Shown here one piece after another: positions 8,557 to 16,429 of a stretch of DNA of 26,694 nucleotides. The position numbers and the translations under genes are program-made. Under the pieces are notes generated by a model that worked only from the letters and a program-made list of their open reading frames with translations, searched no databases and had not been told where the DNA came from. This stretch comes from JAADEM01 sp965371855 (GTDB lineage: Bacteria; Bacteroidota; Bacteroidia; Bacteroidales; Marinilabiliaceae): assembly GCA_965371855.1 (NCBI GenBank), contig CBDUZZ010000066.1, forward strand, positions 1 through 26,694, given 5' to 3'. Numbering within the stretch: the first letter of the stretch is position 1; each line of letters begins with the position of its first letter.

Positions 8557-9444
8557 TTAATCTATTTTGGTTGCTCTAATGCTTGTTTCGGCATAAGCAG
8601 CAAAAACTCCTAATCCATTTTCTACATTCGAATACAATTCTGTGGGGAGTGGCCTAAGCAGTAGGTCAATTGGCCTATCATCAAGTATGAGTACATTTTG
8701 ATTATGAAGATGTGTTGTCAAACTTTTAAAATAGTCGTAATATATTTTACTAACATTGCGAAGCTTTATTGTAGGAGTATTAGATACATATGCTGCATAT
8801 ATAGATAACCGGAGTGTTTTGTCCTTAAATAACTCATCGCTGAATAGTACCTTATTACCTGCATCATCATTGTTGTTATAAGAAACTGCTGGATGGTTAA
8901 TAATAAGGGCATCATTACCAACAACCAATACTTCATAATAGTTATCAGTTTTTGGTTCATCTGTAAACTCAATGTAAATCCTGTTGTATTTCAGTTCATA
9001 TTCGTCAGTAAAGGCATATTTGCTATAGTAATCTGCTTTCGTAATGGGAACTGGTTTAGGTACTAAATCTGAAGCACTCATACTAACATTGTTTAATGTG
9101 TCTGTTACAATAATTTTATAGTCAACACCGGTGCTAGGATAATAGGAGAAACGATAAACACTATCTTCTATGAGTGTTGCTTCATCAACCTTATTGCTAC
9201 CCTCATACAAGCAAATATTCAGGTTTCTTACAACTGTAAATCCTGTATTGTTACTGTTAAGGCTTTGTGTTTTATATACATATACATCTAACAAGTCGCC
9301 GACCTTAAACAAACTATTAATAACATACTGCTTATCTTCTGCGTAGTCGTTAAAGTCGAGTTCCTTAGTACACGATAGCGTAAATAAAAGACCTGCCAGG
9401 CCAAAACTCAGGCAGGTCTTTTTTGTTATTGAAATAATTCTCAT
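8557..9444 (-). CDS. DUF4249 family lipoprotein, receptor partner
   Basis: A 295-residue predicted lipoprotein. The signal peptide ends at lipobox FTLSC with Cys25, followed by the DUF4249 N-terminal pattern (DFNDYAEDKQYVINSLFKVGDLLDVYVYKTQSL) and a beta-rich body (VRNLNICLYEGSNKVDEATL). The C-terminal segment (SNVENGLGVFAAYAETSI) is also typical. DUF4249 proteins are consistently encoded next to TonB-dependent receptors and are presumed surface accessory lipoproteins, but no biochemical function is established. The start lies 4 bases after the preceding lipoprotein stop and has no SD. A 12-bp terminator-like stem-loop overlaps codons 8 to 20, the signal-peptide coding region. Confidence 0.9.
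   Translation of the reverse strand: MRIISITKKTCLSFGLAGLLFTLSCTKELDFNDYAEDKQYVINSLFKVGDLLDVYVYKTQSLNSNNTGFTVVRNLNICLYEGSNKVDEATLIEDSVYRFSYYPSTGVDYKIIVTDTLNNVSMSASDLVPKPVPITKADYYSKYAFTDEYELKYNRIYIEFTDEPKTDNYYEVLVVGNDALIINHPAVSYNNNDDAGNKVLFSDELFKDKTLRLSIYAAYVSNTPTIKLRNVSKIYYDYFKSLTTHLHNQNVLILDDRPIDLLLRPLPTELYSNVENGLGVFAAYAETSIRATKID
9386..9424 (-). terminator. Terminator-like hairpin inside the DUF4249 coding sequence
   Basis: A 12-bp perfect stem (AAAAGACCTGCC at 9386-9397, GGCAGGTCTTTT at 9411-9422) with a 13-base loop. Thymines follow on both strands (plus TTTTTT; minus TTTTATTT), so it looks like a bidirectional intrinsic terminator. It lies at nucleotides 23-59 of the DUF4249 gene, within the signal-peptide codons, and upstream of most of that gene and all of the receptor gene. 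The reading frame through it is intact and encodes a sensible signal peptide, so both functions appear to coexist. Attenuation is inferred. Confidence 0.65.
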
Positions 9445-9448
9445 AATA

Positions 9449-10579
9449 TTAAAACGATAAAACAGCTTTTGCGTTTACATGACCTGTCGCTTCCCAGTAT
9501 ATATCCGTAATTGAAACATCATTTATTCGAACTTTTGTACCATTAGAATAATACCATATCTGCCATGTAGAATCGTATGAACCTAAACTCCCAGTAATAA
9601 TGGACGGACTAATATGAACATGATTGCCTCTCCAGTACTTTGTTCCTGAAGAGGGAAACCTCGCGCCAAAATATTCCCACTGAGTATTAAGGTTAATTGG
9701 GTTTTCATATCGGAGATTTCCACTCCAGTTACCCTTTACATACATGTCTGTTACATTTAACCTCCAACTTCCCCACCAATTTTTCTTTTCACTTTTAAAA
9801 CTAACATTGTGTTTATATTTCCAGATAGTACCATTGCCTAGGTATTGCCAAGTTGTAAAGCTTAGAAATATTCCAATACGTCTTATAGAGCCTTTGTAAG
9901 CCCAGCCACTAAATAAATCTGGTGAAATAGAACCTTTTAAAACCGACTGCTTTTTTACAATTAGTTTTATTTGGTCGGTTTCTCCTGTTGCATTATAAAG
10001 AATATCCAAGTTGTTAAAATCACCATTAGTCCAATATTTTATGTATTCAGAGGTAATTTGAAAGATCGTATCACCTACAGCAAAAGCTCCCTTTTCGTTA
10101 CAAATAAGAGAGAGTGACGGATCAGCCAAATTAATGTCGTAAGATTCCGATTGATCTTCAGGAGAAATAACTTTTTTAATAACTCCTCTATCAAGGTATT
10201 TATAATATAACTTAGAGTGTGGATCTATTTTTGTCTTATCTAAAGAATTTTGCTCAGCCTCACTTAACGACGAGTAATAGTTATCCAAGTCCTCTTCATC
10301 TTGAACAATGTCATTAAAAATAGTTTGCATGGAAGTAAAACCTTTTTCTACTCCCCATTGTTTTTGTTCTTCAATGCTTTTATCAAGAAGTTCTATTAAT
10401 GTCTTGTTTAATTGGGCATCATTTCCAAAAATTAAAATATTATTAATTGCTTTAACTTCTTTTTGTACCTCTGTTGGTTTAACACTCATTATGTCATCAT
10501 TGCTACAGGAGTTTAGTATTACAGTTGCCATTAATGCAATACTAAAAACTAATTTATATTTGTTATATATTCTATTCAT
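9449..10579 (-). CDS. Trp-rich hypothetical lipoprotein, first gene of the receptor operon
   Basis: I do not recognise a named family with confidence. The 376-residue product has a lipoprotein signal (LMATVILNSC, Cys25), followed by an acidic, probably helical region (about 30-130) and a C-terminal half (about 215-376). That half is rich in Trp, Tyr, Gly and Asn (WKYKHNVSF, KNWWGSWRLNV, NTQWEYFGARF, STWQIWYYSNG) and looks like a beta-sandwich or lectin-like surface domain, although this is only inferred from composition. It heads a three-gene operon with DUF4249 (4-base gap) and the TonB-dependent receptor, so it probably shares their ligand or is displayed with them. The start has no SD and lies downstream of the 14-bp direct repeats. 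Confidence 0.8.
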   Translation of the reverse strand: MNRIYNKYKLVFSIALMATVILNSCSNDDIMSVKPTEVQKEVKAINNILIFGNDAQLNKTLIELLDKSIEEQKQWGVEKGFTSMQTIFNDIVQDEEDLDNYYSSLSEAEQNSLDKTKIDPHSKLYYKYLDRGVIKKVISPEDQSESYDINLADPSLSLICNEKGAFAVGDTIFQITSEYIKYWTNGDFNNLDILYNATGETDQIKLIVKKQSVLKGSISPDLFSGWAYKGSIRRIGIFLSFTTWQYLGNGTIWKYKHNVSFKSEKKNWWGSWRLNVTDMYVKGNWSGNLRYENPINLNTQWEYFGARFPSSGTKYWRGNHVHISPSIITGSLGSYDSTWQIWYYSNGTKVRINDVSITDIYWEATGHVNAKAVLSF

Positions 10580-10598
10580 AATACGTAATTTTATTTTT

Positions 10599-10639
10599 TT
10601 TATTGTTTTATAATATCAGAAAAAGTTTATTGTTTTATA
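10599..10639. repeat. Two 14-bp direct repeats upstream of the receptor operon
   Basis: TTTATTGTTTTATA occurs at 10599-10612 and 10626-10639, a 27-base period. The copies lie 20 to 60 bases upstream of the first operon start codon, between it and the GC-rich hairpin, where promoter or regulator sites are expected. The sequence is AT-rich, so chance similarity is possible. Confidence 0.5.
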
Positions 10640-10642
10640 TAT

Positions 10643-10716
10643 AGCCCGGCCGAAGCCGGGCTGCCGGAACTGGAGGCTTAAGATATCCCGACTTTTCCTG
10701 ATTAGGAGGTAGGCAG
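10643..10716 (-). ncRNA. Candidate structured RNA element with a UUCG hairpin
   Basis: A GC-rich island in an AT-rich gap. On the minus strand it contains AGCCCGGC-TTCG-GCCGGGCT (10643-10662), an 8-bp stem closed by the very stable C(UUCG)G tetraloop. Upstream of it lie TCCT-aatc-AGGA and a longer-range GGC/GCC pairing (10663-10665 with 10712-10714) that would enclose the rest. No U-run follows, so it is not a standard terminator. It would lie in the 5' leader of the receptor operon, or be an independent small RNA or a REP-like repeat. I cannot match it to a known family. Confidence 0.35.
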
Positions 10717-10887
10717 GTTTGTAGATAATGTTTGTGTTTTGTTGTATTCGGAGTAGTATTTTATTTACTTGTGTTATTCTGCATGTTTTTGAATTAGCTG
10801 AAATGCAAATTGCCTGAAGTGCTGATAATAAAATAAATACAGATATTTGGCAGATAGGGTCTATTACTGCACTGTAAGTCTTATTTA

Positions 10888-10905
10888 CTCTCTCTCTCTC
10901 TCTCT
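10888..10905. repeat. (CT)9 microsatellite
   Basis: An 18-base uninterrupted CT dinucleotide tract in the non-coding region about 310 bases upstream of the receptor operon start. Such tracts can change length by slippage. No regulatory role can be read from the sequence. Confidence 0.8.
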
Positions 10906-11080
10906 GTAATCAGTGAGATGTAGAGGTTTTTGTTAGTTATTAGGTAGTTAGTAACCGCCATAGTTATGTATAAGGATATTCAAACATAATATTATTTTTA
11001 CAAAATAACAAACAGAAAAGAAATAAACTGTTTAAGATTTGCAACTATATTATTTTGTCTATAAAGCCTGAAGATACAAA

Positions 11081-11653
11081 TTATCTTAAATGAATTAACA
11101 ACCCTTCAATTACTTTAGGGAAGTGCTCTTGCTCTAAGATGTGTATTTTTTGAGCAACATCATCAGGAGTATCTTCCGGCAATATTTTACATTTTGCCTG
11201 AAAAATAATATTCCCTTCATCATATTTCTCATTTACGAAGTGAATGGTTATACCTGACTCCGTCTCTTTGTTTTGTACAACAGCTTCATGTACATGACTG
11301 CTATACATCCCCTTACCTCCATATTTGGGTAGAAGTGCAGGATGGATATTTATTATTTTATTTGGAAAAGCATTAGTTATTTTTGCAGGCATTAACCATA
11401 AAAAGCCCGCAAGCACAATTATATCTGTTTTGTTGTTTGTTAAAAAATCTAATATGACATCATCTTTGTTTAGTTCTTGCTTATTAAAAACTTTGCATGG
11501 AATTCCGAGCCGTTTTGCACGCTCTATTACATATGCTACAGGATTATTGGTTAAAATGTAAGAAATGGACACATCAGGGTCATTTTTGAAAAAATTTACA
11601 ATATTTTCTGCATTACTTCCTGAACCTGATGCAAAAAGAACTATCTTAGTCAT
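11081..11653 (-). CDS. purN: Phosphoribosylglycinamide formyltransferase
   Basis: Transfers a formyl group from 10-formyltetrahydrofolate to GAR, the third step of purine synthesis. At 190 residues it is the usual length. The N-terminal Gly-rich nucleotide-binding loop is FASGSGSNAENI. The catalytic signature is INIHPALLPKYGGKGMYSSHVHEAVV, with Asn102 and His104, and the catalytic Asp145 lies in NEKYDEGNIIFQ. The GGKGMY insertion after LLPKY is common in Bacteroidetes PurN. The ATG at 11653 has no SD. The gene is divergent from acpP across a 171-base gap that must hold both promoters, and it is not clustered with other pur genes here. Confidence 0.96.
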   Translation of the reverse strand: MTKIVLFASGSGSNAENIVNFFKNDPDVSISYILTNNPVAYVIERAKRLGIPCKVFNKQELNKDDVILDFLTNNKTDIIVLAGFLWLMPAKITNAFPNKIINIHPALLPKYGGKGMYSSHVHEAVVQNKETESGITIHFVNEKYDEGNIIFQAKCKILPEDTPDDVAQKIHILEQEHFPKVIEGLLIHLR

Positions 11654-11742
11654 TATTAAAAACTTATTGGTTAAATAATTTTAGTATAAAAACGTTTAAA
11701 AGTAGTAAAAACGATTATTTTTTTACATTTCTTTGTGGGATA

Positions 11743-11774
11743 TTTGAATTATTATTAACAAATTTATTTCTTTG
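11743..11774 (+). promoter_or_regulatory. Bacteroidetes-type promoter for acpP-fabF-rnc
   Basis: TTTG (11743-11746), a 20-base spacer, then TTTCTTTG (11767-11774), one mismatch from TAnnTTTG. The expected transcript start leaves an AT-rich leader of about 45 bases before the acpP ATG. Confidence 0.5.
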
Positions 11775-11824
11775 CAGAATAATTCAATTACATTTAATCT
11801 AATATTAATTTAAATTTTTAAGCT

Positions 11825-12061
11825 ATGTCGGACATTGCATCAAGAGTAAAAGCAATTATTGTAGATAAATTGGGAGTAGATGAAACAGAAGTTACACCAG
11901 AAGCAAGCTTCACCAATGACCTTGGAGCAGATTCGCTTGACACTGTTGAGTTAATTATGGAATTTGAAAAAGAATTCAATATCGCTATTCCTGATGATCA
12001 AGCAGAAAACATCGGTACTGTAGGTGCCGCAATTACTTACATTGAAGAGAACGCCAAGTAA
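11825..12061 (+). CDS. acpP: Acyl carrier protein
   Basis: The 78-residue acidic carrier that holds growing acyl chains on a phosphopantetheine arm during type II fatty acid synthesis. The prosthetic-group serine is Ser37 in the LGADSLDTVELIMEFE signature, followed by the conserved helix III region (FNIAIPDDQAENIGTVGAAITYI). Full length. The ATG follows an AT-rich leader with no SD. Directly followed by fabF (26-base gap), the classic order, so carrier and condensing enzyme are co-expressed. Confidence 0.98.
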   Translation: MSDIASRVKAIIVDKLGVDETEVTPEASFTNDLGADSLDTVELIMEFEKEFNIAIPDDQAENIGTVGAAITYIEENAK

Positions 12062-12087
12062 AAAGTCAGGCTAATCAAAAAATCGTT

Positions 12088-13338
12088 ATGCAGTTAAAAA
12101 GAGTAGTTGTTACGGGGTTGGGTGCTATTACCCCGTTAGGAAAATCTGTAGATAAAATTTGGGAAAATTTAATCAGCGGAATGAGTGGAGCTGCACCCAT
12201 TACTCGTTTTGACACCACTCATTTTAAGACGAAATTTGCTTGTGAAATAAAAGATTATAATCCTACCGATTATTTCGACCGTAAAGAAGTAAGAAAACTT
12301 GATCCCTTTGCTCAGTATGCCATGATTGCTGCTGAACAGGCTATTGAGGATTCTAATCTTGACCTGGATAATCTTGATCCGGATACGGTTGGAGTTATCT
12401 GGGGAGCCGGAATCGGTGGAATTATAACTTTTCTTAAAGAAGCCTCAGATTTTGCCAAGGGGAATGGAGTTCCCCGTTTTAGTCCATTTTTTATCCCTAA
12501 AATGATTGCCGATATTGCACCTGGACATATATCCATGAAATACGGTTTCAGAGGACCTAATTACGGAACTGTTTCAGCGTGTGCTTCTTCTACTCATGCA
12601 ATTGGGGATGCTTATAATCTTATTCGTTTGGGTAAAGCAAGTGTTTTTGTTACGGGTGGTTCAGAAGCTGCAATTAATGAAGCCGGTGTTGGTGGATTTA
12701 ATTCTATGCAGGCTATGTCTGTACGTAATGATGATCCCAAAACTGCATCCAGACCGTTTGATAAAAACAGGGATGGATTTGTGATGGCAGAGGGTGGTGC
12801 TTCTCTTATTCTGGAGGAATATGAACATGCTGTTAAGCGGGGTGCAAAAATCTATTGTGAGATTATAGGTACTGGAATGACAGCTGATGCATATCACTTA
12901 ACAGCTCCTCATCCTGAAGGATTAGGTGCTATTAAAGTTATGCAGAATGCCTTAAGTGATAATAATACTCCTTTGGAAGCAGTTGATTATATAAATGTTC
13001 ATGGTACGGCTACTCCCAGAGGTGATATTTCTGAAGCCCTGGCTATTAAGGCTGTTTTTGGGGAACACGCTTATAAATTGAATATAAGCTCAACAAAATC
13101 CATGACAGGACATTTATTAGGAGCTGCAGGAGCTTTAGAGTCTATCATCTCTATACTAACAATTAATAACAATATTGTTCCTCCTACCATTAACCATTTT
13201 GAAGATGATCCTGAGGTTGACAACAAATTGAACTTAACATTTAACAAAGCGCAGGAGCGTGAAGTTAATGTTGCGATTTCAAATACTTTTGGTTTTGGTG
13301 GACATAATGCCTCTATTGTATTTAAAGCAATAGAGTAG
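12088..13338 (+). CDS. fabF: 3-oxoacyl-ACP synthase II
   Basis: Condenses malonyl-ACP with acyl-ACP in fatty acid chain elongation. The 416-residue protein shows the full KAS II catalytic set: Cys165 (SACASSTHAIGDAYN), His305 (NVHGTATPRGD), Lys337 and His342 (STKSMTGHLLGAAGALE), and the C-terminal glycine loop NTFGFGGHNASIVF. Spacing matches E. coli FabF (C163, H303, H340). Encoded between acpP and rnc, 4 bases before the rnc start candidate, so the three are probably one transcript. Confidence 0.98.
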   Translation: MQLKRVVVTGLGAITPLGKSVDKIWENLISGMSGAAPITRFDTTHFKTKFACEIKDYNPTDYFDRKEVRKLDPFAQYAMIAAEQAIEDSNLDLDNLDPDTVGVIWGAGIGGIITFLKEASDFAKGNGVPRFSPFFIPKMIADIAPGHISMKYGFRGPNYGTVSACASSTHAIGDAYNLIRLGKASVFVTGGSEAAINEAGVGGFNSMQAMSVRNDDPKTASRPFDKNRDGFVMAEGGASLILEEYEHAVKRGAKIYCEIIGTGMTADAYHLTAPHPEGLGAIKVMQNALSDNNTPLEAVDYINVHGTATPRGDISEALAIKAVFGEHAYKLNISSTKSMTGHLLGAAGALESIISILTINNNIVPPTINHFEDDPEVDNKLNLTFNKAQEREVNVAISNTFGFGGHNASIVFKAIE

Positions 13339-13342
13339 AATT

Positions 13343-14077
13343 GTGTTTAAACCGATAATGAAATTGATAAAACTTTTTTCCTCAAGGGGAAAGAAGTTTT
13401 ATTTTTCTATAAGGATTCTTACGGGAGTACGACCTAAAGATATCTCTGTATACCGGTTGGCTTTGACTCATAAATCTGTTCTGGTGAAAGATGTTGATGG
13501 AAAAGTTTTAAGTAATGACAGGCTTGAGTATTTGGGTGATGCCATGCTCAGTGCTATTGTTGCTCAGGAGTTGTATAACCAATATCCTGAGGCGAGTGAG
13601 GGTTTTCTTACTAAAACCCGTTCCAAAATAGTTAACAGAAATCAGCTTAATGACATTGCATATTCAATGGGTTTGGCTGACCTTATCCAAACTAAATTGC
13701 AAACTGACCCAACTAAGACTCATGTGTTAGGAGATGCATTAGAAGCTCTCATTGGAGCTGTGTTTATCGATAAGGGTTATGGTACTTGCCGGAGTTTCAT
13801 AGTTAAAGAAATTATAGGTCAATATATTGATATTGATAAGCTGGCGCAAAAAGACACTAATTATAAGTCTTTACTTATTGAGTGGGCGCAAAAACATAAA
13901 AAGAGTGTTCATTTTACTACAGAAGAACACCATTCTGCCAATGGTATTTCGCCTTCTTTTGTTTCCATTGTTTCAATAGATAATGAAAAGGCAGGAGATG
14001 GGAGAGGCTCCTCAAAAAAAGAAGCTCAACAGAATGCTGCACATATTGCATTAAACAATGTGGCGTTAATGCTATAA
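13343..14077 (+). CDS. rnc: Ribonuclease III
   Basis: Cleaves double-stranded RNA in rRNA precursor processing and mRNA turnover. The N-terminal endonuclease domain has the signature NDRLEYLGDAMLSAIVAQELY, with the metal-binding Glu/Asp, and the second acidic site GDALEALIGAVFIDKGY. A double-stranded-RNA-binding domain covers about residues 172-242 (NYKSLLIEWAQKHKK to SSKKEAQQNAAHIAL). The length, 244 residues, is normal for Bacteroidetes. The start is either GTG at 13343 or ATG at 13358; the family evidence begins later and does not decide it. It follows fabF by 4 bases. Confidence 0.96.
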   Translation: MFKPIMKLIKLFSSRGKKFYFSIRILTGVRPKDISVYRLALTHKSVLVKDVDGKVLSNDRLEYLGDAMLSAIVAQELYNQYPEASEGFLTKTRSKIVNRNQLNDIAYSMGLADLIQTKLQTDPTKTHVLGDALEALIGAVFIDKGYGTCRSFIVKEIIGQYIDIDKLAQKDTNYKSLLIEWAQKHKKSVHFTTEEHHSANGISPSFVSIVSIDNEKAGDGRGSSKKEAQQNAAHIALNNVALML

Positions 14078-14150
14078 TAGTTGTGAATTTACTGTTAATT
14101 ATTGTTAAAGCATGATTGTAATTTAACACAGGCTGCTATTTTTGTTCATT

Positions 14151-15710
14151 ATGAGCAGAAGATTCATTTTGATACTTACAATAGTTATGGCTATAGCCTT
14201 GTTTGGTTCTATTTATTACCAGACAATCTGGATATTGAGTGCCACCAAACTCAAAGATGAACAGTTTGACCAGCATGTAAGGCAAGGTATAAAGATAGTT
14301 ATCCAACGCCTGGAAAAGAATGAGGCTTCCAGGATAAAATCATCTACGCAAAATTATTATAATAGCATATTTAAGAAATTACCTCCGATATTAAGGCATG
14401 ATAATAAGTATTTTAAAAACCTTTCGAAGGATGATTTAAATACTAACAATAAGGATACTAAACTTTCCTTCAGTCTTGATTATTCAGGTCGTTTTAACCT
14501 GTCAACCTATAAAAAGGATTCACTGGTGATTAACTATAATGGTTCCACTTCGTTCAATCCTCATGGTCATGAGGTGGCTCTTGCTAGTGCAATGATCAAT
14601 ATATTGAATGATCGAAGTTCTGAGCAGGAGTCAAGAAACAAGGCATTACAGACTATATATGAAGATACACCAATACAGCGACGACTTCAGAATAAGAATA
14701 TTGAAGGCCTTTTATTTCATGCTTTTGAAGATAATGGAATTCGAATTCCATTTGAGTTTGGAATTATTAATTCAAAAGGAGAAATAGTAATACAATCATC
14801 CGGATACCATCCGGATAATAAATCACATGTTTATAAAAAACATCTTTTCCCGAACGATCAGCTTGCAAGAGCCAATTATATTCATCTATATTTTCCGAGA
14901 CATCCTAATTACCTGCTGAAATCGATGGAGTTGGTAATTCTGTCTGGAATATTTACTTTAATGATGCTTTTAGCCTCTGTTTTTACTATTGTTATAATCA
15001 TAAGGCAAAAAAGATTTGATAGTGTAAAGAATGATTTTATTAATAATATGACTCATGAGTTTAAAACTCCTATCTCAACAATTTCATTGGCTTCTCAGAT
15101 GTTGAAAGATGGGAGTGTTACAAAAACAGCACGTACGCTGCAGCAAATATCAAGTGTAATACAGGATGAAAGTAAACGTTTGAGTTTTCAGGTTGAAAAA
15201 GTGCTACAAATGGCTATCTTTGAGAAAGGAAAAGCAGGGTTAAATTTTAAAGAACTGGAAATTAATGATATTATTCATCAGGTAACAACTAATTTTACAA
15301 TAAAAGTAGAGAATCAAAAGGGAAAGATAGTTGAACGATTAGAGGCAAAAAATAGTATTGTTTTGGTTGATGAGGTACATTTTACAAATGTTATTTATAA
15401 CTTGCTTGATAATGCGGTAAAATACAGAAAAGGAACACCGATATTATATGTGAAAACGTGGAATAAGAACAAAGGTGTAGTTATATCTGTTAAAGATAAT
15501 GGAGTAGGAATCTCAAAGGAGAATCAGAAGCGAATTTTTGAGAAGTTTTATCGTGTACCTACAGGAAACGTTCATGATGTGAAAGGATTTGGGCTTGGAT
15601 TGGCCTATGTGAAAAAGATTGTTTATGATCATGGAGGACAAATATCCGTTGAAAGTGAAAAAGATGTTGGAACAAAATTTGAAATATACTTACCTCTAAA
15701 AAATAATTAA
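14151..15710 (+). CDS. Membrane sensor histidine kinase (RprX-like)
   Basis: Sensor of a two-component system. From the ATG at 14151 it has 519 residues: a first membrane helix at about 5-24, a periplasmic sensor of roughly 230 residues with no recognised domain, and a second helix at about 260-284 (LVILSGIFTLMMLLASVFTIVIII). The HisKA domain carries the phosphoacceptor His302 in NNMTHEFKTPISTIS, and the HATPase domain has the N box (VIYNLLDNAVKYRKG), G1 (VKDNGVGIS), F box (FEKFYRVP) and G2 (GFGLGLAYVKKIV). It resembles Bacteroides RprX. It lies 2 bases before its cognate regulator gene and 73 bases after rnc. The stimulus is unknown. Confidence 0.93.
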   Translation: MSRRFILILTIVMAIALFGSIYYQTIWILSATKLKDEQFDQHVRQGIKIVIQRLEKNEASRIKSSTQNYYNSIFKKLPPILRHDNKYFKNLSKDDLNTNNKDTKLSFSLDYSGRFNLSTYKKDSLVINYNGSTSFNPHGHEVALASAMINILNDRSSEQESRNKALQTIYEDTPIQRRLQNKNIEGLLFHAFEDNGIRIPFEFGIINSKGEIVIQSSGYHPDNKSHVYKKHLFPNDQLARANYIHLYFPRHPNYLLKSMELVILSGIFTLMMLLASVFTIVIIIRQKRFDSVKNDFINNMTHEFKTPISTISLASQMLKDGSVTKTARTLQQISSVIQDESKRLSFQVEKVLQMAIFEKGKAGLNFKELEINDIIHQVTTNFTIKVENQKGKIVERLEAKNSIVLVDEVHFTNVIYNLLDNAVKYRKGTPILYVKTWNKNKGVVISVKDNGVGISKENQKRIFEKFYRVPTGNVHDVKGFGLGLAYVKKIVYDHGGQISVESEKDVGTKFEIYLPLKNN

Positions 15711-15712
15711 AT

Positions 15713-16402
15713 ATGGAAAAAGAGTATAAAATTCTCTTAACAGAGGACGATGAAAATTTAGGTATGTTATTGCGTGAATATATGGAAGCTAAAGGTTACG
15801 AAACAGATTTGCTTCCTGATGGTGAAGAGGGATATAATGCCTTTATGAATAAAAAATATGACTTGTGTATCTTGGATGTAATGATGCCTAAAAAAGACGG
15901 ATTTACTCTTGCAAAGGAGATTCGTATGGTTAATCCTGACATTCCTATTATTTTCCTTACCGCAAAGTCGATGAAGGAAGATATCGTTCAGGGATTTAAG
16001 ATAGGTGCAGATGATTATATTACCAAGCCGTTTAGTATGGAAGAATTGCTTTTTAGAATCGAAGCAATACTCAGAAGAACTGTAGGGTCAAATGTGGCGC
16101 AGGAAGTTTATCAGCTTGGCAGATATAAATTTAATACTCAAAAGCAGCAGCTAATTGATGAGAAGAGTGAAAAAATGGTGAAACTCACTACTAAAGAGTC
16201 TGAATTGTTAAAGTTATTATGTATTAATGCTAATAAAGTACTGGAGCGTAATTTTGCATTAAAGACTATTTGGGTTGATGATAATTACTTTAATGCAAGG
16301 AGTATGGATGTGTATATTACCAAGTTACGTAAGCACCTTAAAGGCGAGGAGTCTGTGGCCATTATTAATGTTCACGGAAAAGGGTATAAATTGGTAATGT
16401 AA
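15713..16402 (+). CDS. OmpR-family response regulator (RprY-like)
   Basis: The 229-residue DNA-binding partner of the preceding kinase. The receiver domain (1-120) has the acidic cluster EDD at 11-13, the phosphoacceptor Asp55 (CILDVMMPKKDG), Thr83 and Lys105 (DDYITKPFS). The C-terminal winged-helix domain includes LTTKESELLKLLCINANKVLER and SMDVYITKLRKHLKG, typical of the OmpR/PhoB class. It resembles Bacteroides RprY. Translationally adjacent to the kinase (2-base gap), and the unit ends at the strong terminator 28 bases downstream. Target genes cannot be read from this window. Confidence 0.95.
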   Translation: MEKEYKILLTEDDENLGMLLREYMEAKGYETDLLPDGEEGYNAFMNKKYDLCILDVMMPKKDGFTLAKEIRMVNPDIPIIFLTAKSMKEDIVQGFKIGADDYITKPFSMEELLFRIEAILRRTVGSNVAQEVYQLGRYKFNTQKQQLIDEKSEKMVKLTTKESELLKLLCINANKVLERNFALKTIWVDDNYFNARSMDVYITKLRKHLKGEESVAIINVHGKGYKLVM

Positions 16403-16429
16403 TTATTTTTCTCTTTCAAGGTTACTATT

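Larger units (their letters stand above)
10580..11080. other. 501-base gene-free region between purN and the receptor operon
   Basis: No plausible coding sequence on either strand. From left to right it holds two AT-rich direct repeats, a GC-rich structured element, a (CT)9 tract and an AT-rich stretch after purN. A 6-bp stem (AAACAG 11010-11015, CTGTTT 11028-11033) near the purN end could be a weak terminator. The length and local structure suggest a leader or a small RNA, but I recognise no named RNA family. Confidence 0.6.

Noticed and set aside
10308..10613. 101-residue open frame on the plus strand opposite the lipoprotein gene
   Set aside because: It is antisense to the start of a well-supported lipoprotein gene and ends in an AT-rich hydrophobic run; no family resemblance and no promoter seen.
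10643..10662. UUCG hairpin as the purN terminator
   Set aside because: It lies about 420 bases beyond the purN stop and is not followed by a T-run on either strand, so it is better treated as a separate structured element.
10580..11080. tRNA or known riboswitch in the long gap
   Set aside because: I looked for a cloverleaf with a GTTCGAATCC-like T-arm and for cobalamin or TPP-like conserved boxes on both strands and saw none.
12312..12897. Minus-strand open frames inside fabF
   Set aside because: fabF is intact with all its catalytic residues; these are out-of-frame shadows.
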